A stretch of 9,761 nt of DNA from Bacillota bacterium (lineage in GTDB: Bacteria; Bacillota_E; Symbiobacteriia; Symbiobacteriales; Symbiobacteriaceae), in NCBI GenBank assembly GCA_003242675.1, contig QGVE01000105.1, forward strand, positions 1-9,761, read 5' to 3'. Shown piece after piece: positions 6,599 through 9,761 of the stretch. The position numbers and the translations under genes are program-made. The notes under the pieces were generated by a model, which was not told the origin of the DNA, did no database searches, and saw nothing but the letters and a program-made list of their open reading frames with translations. Within the stretch, counting starts at the first letter, position 1; the number at the start of each line of letters is the position of its first letter.

Positions 6599-7048
6599 CT
6601 ACCCGAGCAACTCCTTGACGATCTGCTGGACCATCTTCCCATCCGCACGGCCGCGAACCTGGGCCATCAGCGGGCCCATGACCTTGCCCATGTCCTTGGG
6701 CCCCTGGGCGCCCACCTGGGCGATGACCGTTCGGGCCAGGTCGCGCACCTCGTCCGCGCTCAGCTGCTTCGGGAGGTACTCCGACAGGATGGCAATCTCG
6801 GCCTCGGTCTTCTCGACCAGGTCCTGCCGGTTGCTCCGCTGGAAGTCAGCCAGCGACTCGCGGAGCTGCTTCACCTGCTTGGTGATGATGCCCAGGATCT
6901 CATCGTCGGAGAGGGGTGCGTGCTTCTCGATCTCGGCGTTCTTGATCGCCGCCCGCAGGAACCGAATGGTCTCCAGCCGCAGCTTGCCGGCCGGGCCGGC
7001 CTTCAGCGCGGCCTTCATGTCCTCGGTGAGACGCTCATTCAGGTTCAT
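6599..7048 (-). CDS. yqeY: YqeY-family protein (GatB/YqeY tRNA-amidotransferase-related domain)
   Basis: This 149-residue protein has the usual length and whole-length pattern of the YqeY family: an LNERLTEDMKAALKAG opening, LETIRFLRAAIKNAEI (about 25-40), LADFQRSNRQDLVEKTEAEI (about 66-85), EYLPKQLS, and the closing MGKVMGPLMAQVRGRADG...VQQIVKELL. The domain is shared with the C-terminal end of GatB, which contacts tRNA during Glu-tRNA/Asp-tRNA amidation. The stand-alone YqeY proteins are presumed to bind tRNA, but their exact role is not established. The start is an ATG with AAGGAG about ten bases upstream. It follows rpsU by 22 bases in the rpsU-yqeY order known from Bacillus and ends at the strong terminator. 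It differs from the Bacillus arrangement in that nfeD does not follow directly. Confidence 0.93.
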   Translation of the reverse strand: MNLNERLTEDMKAALKAGPAGKLRLETIRFLRAAIKNAEIEKHAPLSDDEILGIITKQVKQLRESLADFQRSNRQDLVEKTEAEIAILSEYLPKQLSADEVRDLARTVIAQVGAQGPKDMGKVMGPLMAQVRGRADGKMVQQIVKELLG

Positions 7049-7070
7049 GGGCAGCCAGCTCCTTCGCCAC

Positions 7071-7247
7071 CTAGCGGTACTTGCGCCTGCGAGCCGCTTC
7101 GCTCTTCTTCTTGCGCCTCACGCTGGGCTTCTCGTAGTGCTCACGCTTACGAATCTCGGCGAGCACTCCCGCCCGCTGCAGCTGGCGCTTGAAACGGCGA
7201 AGGGCGCTATCCAGCGACTCGTTCTTGCCGATTTTGACCTCGGACAT
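7071..7247 (-). CDS. rpsU: Ribosomal protein bS21
   Basis: This 58-residue, very basic protein has the S21 opening [20 protein letters not shown], the conserved [22 protein letters not shown] centre and a Lys/Arg-rich tail ([15 protein letters not shown]). S21 is a small-subunit protein near the 3' end of 16S rRNA and the mRNA start site. The ATG at 7245-7247 was preferred over an upstream in-frame start at 7316, because the extra residues are not part of S21 and would overlap the promoter. The ribosome site GGAGGG lies 8 bases upstream in a purine-rich stretch. The gene has its own consensus promoter (7300-7328) and a leader that may fold over its ribosome site. Confidence 0.97.
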   Translation of the reverse strand: MSEVKIGKNESLDSALRRFKRQLQRAGVLAEIRKREHYEKPSVRRKKKSEAARRRKYR

Positions 7248-7252
7248 CCGCA

Positions 7253-7286
7253 CTTCCCTCCCCTCCGCTGGACCTGGGGGAAAAAG
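7253..7286 (-). promoter_or_regulatory. Possible hairpin masking the rpsU ribosome site
   Basis: In the leader the pyrimidine tract CUUUUUCCCCC (7286..7276) can pair with the purine tract GGGGAGGGAAG (7263..7253), which contains the Shine-Dalgarno sequence. Ten of eleven positions pair (five G-C, two A-U and three G-U), with one A-C mismatch and a 12-base loop. Such a fold could regulate S21 translation. It was found by eye, and three G-U pairs make it only moderately strong. Confidence 0.35.
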
Positions 7287-7299
7287 AACACGCTCCGCG

Positions 7300-7328
7300 A
7301 TTATAACGCGGCGCAAAGCTTATGTCAA
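7300..7328 (-). promoter_or_regulatory. Full-consensus sigma-A-type promoter for rpsU-yqeY
   Basis: The minus strand has TTGACA (7323-7328), a spacer of exactly 17 bases and TATAAT (7300-7305). Both hexamers match the vegetative consensus at all six positions. Transcription should start near 7293, giving a leader of about 46 bases before rpsU. The -35 begins only four bases after the HIT gene stop. Confidence 0.93.
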
Positions 7329-7332
7329 TTGC

Positions 7333-7677
7333 TTACGCCAGCGGCCCGAGCGGGCGGCCGCCGATCACGTGGAAGTGGACGTGGAAGACCACCTGGCCGG
7401 CGTCCTTCCCCACGTTGGTCACCACGCGGTAGCCCGTCTCCGCCACGCCAGTCTCCGCGGCGACCTTCCGGATCGCCGCGAACAGCCGGCCCAGCAGCTC
7501 GCCCTGCTCCGCTCCGAGCTCGGCCGCGGAGGCGAGGTGCTGCTTCGGGATCACCAGCACGTGGACGGGCGCCACCGGGTTGATGTCCCGGAACGCCAGC
7601 ACATGCTCGTCCTCGTACACCTTGGTGGACGGGATCTCGCCGGCGACGATCTTGCAGAACACGCAATCGTGGGCCAT
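7333..7677 (-). CDS. hit: HIT-family nucleotide hydrolase (HinT-like)
   Basis: This 114-residue protein has the typical HinT size. HinT-type enzymes hydrolyse purine nucleoside phosphoramidates in the cytoplasm. The histidine triad HVHFHVIGG occupies residues 99-107, with His101 as the expected nucleophile. Cys5 and Cys8 (CVFC), with histidines such as His47, form the zinc-binding pattern seen in many bacterial HIT proteins. VAPVHVLVIPKQH (about 35-47) is also conserved. The ATG at 7675-7677 was chosen because GGAG lies eight bases upstream and MAHDCVFCKI is the usual start. An in-frame GTG at 7776 would add 33 residues of unlikely sequence. It follows ddl after 102 bases and precedes the rpsU promoter directly, without an obvious terminator, so some readthrough into rpsU is possible. 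HIT next to rpsU-yqeY is a frequent arrangement in clostridia. Confidence 0.95.
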   Translation of the reverse strand: MAHDCVFCKIVAGEIPSTKVYEDEHVLAFRDINPVAPVHVLVIPKQHLASAAELGAEQGELLGRLFAAIRKVAAETGVAETGYRVVTNVGKDAGQVVFHVHFHVIGGRPLGPLA

Positions 7678-7779
7678 CGGTCTCACTCCATCAGGGGCCG
7701 CGCCTTCTGCGGCACACCCGCCTATTCTGTTCAGTTCCTGTTGAATTATTCTTCCCGCCGCTGGGAATTCCTCCACGGC
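7678..7779 (-). other. Gap between ddl and hit
   Basis: This 102-base gap is AT-richer than its surroundings around 7720-7770. It contains a weak -10-like AATAAT on the minus strand (plus-strand 7745-7750) but no matching -35. No hairpin with a T run was found, so ddl and hit may be co-transcribed, possibly with an additional weak start. Confidence 0.35.
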
Positions 7780-8883
7780 CTACACCGAGGTCGCGTTCCG
7801 GTTCTTGTCGGCGTGCCGCTCCAGCGCGAGCTCGATCAGCCGGTCCAGCAGTTCGCTGTAGCTGATGCCCGAGGCCTCCCAGAGCTTGGGGTACATGGAG
7901 ATGTTGGTGAACCCGGGGATGGTGTTCACTTCATTGATCAGGATCCGGTTGGTGCCCCGCTCGAGGAAGAAGTCGACCCGCGCCATCCCGGAGCCGTCGA
8001 TGGCCTTGAACGCGACGATCGCCTGGCGCCGGATCTCCGCCGCGAGGTCGTCGGGCAGGTCCGCCGGGATGCGGATCTCGGCCGCACCGTTGAAGTACTT
8101 GTCCTGGTAGTCGTAGAACTCCGCACCGGGGATGACCTCGCCCGGAACGGAGGCGATGGGGTCGTCGTTGCCCAGCACGGCGACCTCGATCTCGCGCGCG
8201 TCGATTCCCTGCTCGACGATGATCCGCCGGTCGAACCGGGCCGCCTCCGCCATCGCCCGGTCCAGGTCCTCCGGCCCCTTCACCTTGGTGATGCCCACCG
8301 ACGAGCCCAGGTTGGCCGGCTTGACGAACAGCGGGTACCGGGGGAGGTGCGCCGCGATGTCGGCCTTGACCTCGTCCGGGCGCTGCTCCCAGTCACGCCG
8401 CAGGTACACCCGGTAGGGGCCCACCTCGAGGCCGGCCTGGCGAAAGAGCGCCTTGGCCACGCCCTTGTCCATGGCGACGCTGGACGCCAGCACGCCGCAG
8501 CCCACGTAGGGCACGTTGGCCATCTCCAGGAGCCCCTGGATCGTGCCGTCCTCCCCGTATGTACCGTGCAGCACGGGGAAGAAGACCACCGGGCCGTCGT
8601 GTTTCTCCGGCCTCAGGGCGTCGGCCAGCGGCACCGGCTCGCGGTACGCGGGGTCGGCAAGCAAGCTGACGGGCCGGCCGTCGGCGGCGCTCACCCCCTC
8701 CGTCAGCGCCCGCAGCGGATCGCCCACCAGGAGCCAGCGCCCCTCCTTCGTGATGCCGACGGGGATCACCTCGTACTTGTTCCGGTCCAGGGCCTGCAGC
8801 ACGTTGCGGGCCGACATCAGCGAGACCTCGTGTTCGCCGGAGCGGCCCCCGAAGAGCACGTAGACGCGGGTCTTTGCGCACAT
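7780..8883 (-). CDS. ddl: D-alanine--D-alanine ligase
   Basis: This 367-residue enzyme joins two D-Ala at the cost of ATP to make the peptidoglycan precursor dipeptide in the cytoplasm. Visible motifs are [11 protein letters not shown] (12-22), [14 protein letters not shown] (104-117), the ATP-grasp strand [11 protein letters not shown] (187-197), the omega-loop YDYQDKYF (257-264), and the metal/D-Ala-binding segment [11 protein letters not shown] (316-326) followed by [14 protein letters not shown]. The Lys-Tyr pair at 262-263 is the pattern of D-Ala-D-Ala ligases rather than VanA-type D-Ala-D-lactate ligases, and the C-terminal segment is of the Gram-positive DdlA type. The ATG at 8881-8883 was chosen for family length; AGAGG lies about ten bases upstream. 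It follows the zinc-ribbon gene by 33 bases and is probably in one transcript with it. Confidence 0.97.
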   Translation of the reverse strand: MCAKTRVYVLFGGRSGEHEVSLMSARNVLQALDRNKYEVIPVGITKEGRWLLVGDPLRALTEGVSAADGRPVSLLADPAYREPVPLADALRPEKHDGPVVFFPVLHGTYGEDGTIQGLLEMANVPYVGCGVLASSVAMDKGVAKALFRQAGLEVGPYRVYLRRDWEQRPDEVKADIAAHLPRYPLFVKPANLGSSVGITKVKGPEDLDRAMAEAARFDRRIIVEQGIDAREIEVAVLGNDDPIASVPGEVIPGAEFYDYQDKYFNGAAEIRIPADLPDDLAAEIRRQAIVAFKAIDGSGMARVDFFLERGTNRILINEVNTIPGFTNISMYPKLWEASGISYSELLDRLIELALERHADKNRNATSV

Positions 8884-8916
8884 GGGTGCATCGCCTCTTT
8901 GCGTGGGGGAGTGGGG

Positions 8917-9201
8917 TCATCTGCCCTGCGAGCGACCGCCCGGGGTTTCCGGCGTCAGTGCGGCGCCGCACCAGGCGCACCGCATGATCCGGGCGGGAAC
9001 GCCCAGAGGGTGCCCGCACTCGGGGCAGCGCCAGTTGCGCCAGATAAACCAGAAGTATGCGCCGAAGATGCCCAGGGCCACCACGGCCGGGATCCAGGGG
9101 ACCCCGCCACGCGCGGCCAGGGGCACCACGACCAGGGCGGCGACGATCGTCGCCCAGGCCGCCAGGTTAGCTTTTCCACCGCCGGGCCGGCGGCGCTGCA
9201 C
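8917..9201 (-). CDS. Two-pass membrane protein with C-terminal zinc ribbon
   Basis: I do not recognise a named family for this 94-residue protein. It has a short basic N terminus, two hydrophobic segments (about residues 13-30 and 34-54), and a C-terminal four-cysteine zinc ribbon: Cys59, Cys62, Cys75 and Cys78 (CPECGHPLG ... CAWCGAAL). The ribbon should lie on the same side as the N terminus, most likely in the cytoplasm. The start is a GTG at 9199-9201. A TGA stands in frame five codons upstream, so it cannot begin much earlier, and the ribosome site is poor (ACGGA directly before the GTG). Coding is supported by the clear transmembrane and zinc-ribbon pattern. It sits 33 bases ahead of ddl, hinting at a cell-envelope context, but no function can be assigned. 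Confidence 0.72.
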   Translation of the reverse strand: MQRRRPGGGKANLAAWATIVAALVVVPLAARGGVPWIPAVVALGIFGAYFWFIWRNWRCPECGHPLGVPARIMRCAWCGAALTPETPGGRSQGR

Positions 9202-9329
9202 TCCGTACAGGCATCACGCTACTTGGACGCCTGGAATCCGGCTGCAGTTCCGGCGCCGGCGCCAGGGAGGCTGCGTGAAACCCGGGGCGCCGGCGCATGC
9301 TACCCGGAAAGACCGATGCGAGAGGGGCC
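9202..9329. other. Divergent intergenic region
   Basis: These 128 bases lie between the leftward zinc-ribbon gene and the rightward PIG-L-like gene and must hold the promoters of both, but I find no convincing -35/-10 pair. They contain GGCGCCGGCGCC (9252-9263, a self-complementary 12-mer) and a second GGCGCCGGCGC (9286-9296), a near-identical repeat 34 bases apart that could be an operator or just GC-rich sequence. Confidence 0.4.
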
Positions 9330-9761
9330 GTGAGCGCAGTGGAGCGACGATCGGGGTCGCGACTCCCCTGGCTGATCGCCGGCGGCGCCGTGGCGACGGC
9401 ATGGCTGGTCTGGCGGCGCATGCAGCAGCCCTACTACCCCAGCGTGGCCCTGCAGGCGGGGCTGGAGATGGTGAGCCGCCGCTGGCGGGTGCTGGCCATC
9501 GGGCCGCATCCCGGCGACCTGGAGCTGTTCGCCGGCGGCACCCTCCGGCTGCTCAGCCAGGGCGGCAGCGCGGTGACGGTCGCCGTGCTCTCCCGGGGCG
9601 AAGGGGCCACCGACCGGGCGAACATCGGCGAGATCCGCTCGCGGGAGGCGGAGCAGGCGGCAGCGATCCTTCGGGCCGAGCTGGTACAGCTGGACCTGCC
9701 CGACGGCCGGATCCGGCCCGGCCCCGAGCTGGAGCGGGCCCTGGAGGACCTGTGGGTGCGC
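9330..9761 (+). CDS. Membrane-anchored PIG-L/LmbE-like protein (3' partial)
   Basis: The first 144 residues are present and the frame is open to the right edge. PIG-L/LmbE enzymes are zinc-dependent deacetylases of N-acetyl-sugar substrates. The N terminus is basic and followed by one membrane segment (about residues 13-28, LPWLIAGGAVATAWLVW), so the catalytic part is anchored. The family motif follows at 57-71 (AIGPHPGDLELFAGG), then SRGEGATDR (88-96), RSREAEQAAAIL (103-114) and LDLPDGRI (121-128), which together make the assignment firm. The usual HPDDxE is HPGDLE here: the zinc-ligand positions His60 and Asp63 remain, but Gly62 replaces the Asp that acts as base in MshB. The GTG at 9330 has AGAGGGG just upstream. 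An ATG at 9297 is in frame but lacks a ribosome site, and a TGA (9276-9278) closes the frame before it. It is divergent from the ddl cluster. Confidence 0.85.
   Translation, partial: MSAVERRSGSRLPWLIAGGAVATAWLVWRRMQQPYYPSVALQAGLEMVSRRWRVLAIGPHPGDLELFAGGTLRLLSQGGSAVTVAVLSRGEGATDRANIGEIRSREAEQAAAILRAELVQLDLPDGRIRPGPELERALEDLWVR

Noticed and set aside
7678..7776. 33-residue N-terminal extension of the HIT protein from a GTG
   Set aside because: The added sequence is unlike HIT proteins, while the internal ATG has a ribosome site and gives the standard MAHDCVFCKI-type start.
7189..9333. A 714-codon plus-strand frame
   Set aside because: It overlaps the whole HIT, ddl and zinc-ribbon genes antisense and crosses two well-supported regulatory gaps. 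No motif was found.

Overview
The window looks like chromosomal DNA from a very GC-rich member of the Bacillota (Firmicutes). The order hit - rpsU - yqeY - ... - nfeD - floA is the Bacillus/Clostridium-type neighbourhood, the D-Ala-D-Ala ligase is of the Gram-positive type, and the GC content is very high. A Symbiobacterium-like bacterium is my best guess; this is inference and no database was searched. High GC leaves long stop-free frames on the opposite strand, and these were set aside.

Layout. Everything from 1 to about 9201 is on the minus strand, so it is transcribed from right to left. First comes a small two-pass membrane zinc-ribbon protein (8917-9201), followed by ddl (7780-8883) and a HIT-family nucleotide hydrolase (7333-7677). 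A full-consensus vegetative promoter (7300-7328) then drives rpsU (7071-7247) and yqeY (6599-7048), which end at a strong intrinsic terminator (6554-6590). A second transcription unit starts just downstream, with an extended -10 promoter at 6516-6524. It carries a four-cluster ferredoxin (5899-6483), a MoeA-like molybdopterin-binding protein (4906-5883), a cytoplasmic molybdopterin oxidoreductase (2693-4834), the membrane protease nfeD (1314-2645), the flotillin floA (297-1301), and a small membrane protein with a Pro/Arg-rich tail that appears to start at CTG and runs off the left edge (1-286). At the right edge a divergent plus-strand gene (9330-9761, partial) encodes a membrane-anchored PIG-L-like protein.

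How the genes work together. rpsU and yqeY serve translation. nfeD and floA form the usual membrane-microdomain pair. ddl makes the peptidoglycan precursor dipeptide. Between yqeY and nfeD, which are adjacent in Bacillus subtilis, sits a three-gene redox cassette: electron-transfer ferredoxin, cofactor-handling protein and molybdoenzyme. It shares a transcript with the membrane-domain genes. Its substrate cannot be read from the sequence.

The points most worth a second look are the inserted molybdoenzyme cassette, the CTG-initiated membrane peptide, the loss of the usual catalytic Asp in the PIG-L motif, an 11-base homopolymer inside the oxidoreductase gene, and a possible Shine-Dalgarno-masking hairpin in the rpsU leader. 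There is no gene-free stretch above 300 bases, and I saw no tRNA, rRNA, CRISPR array or insertion sequence.
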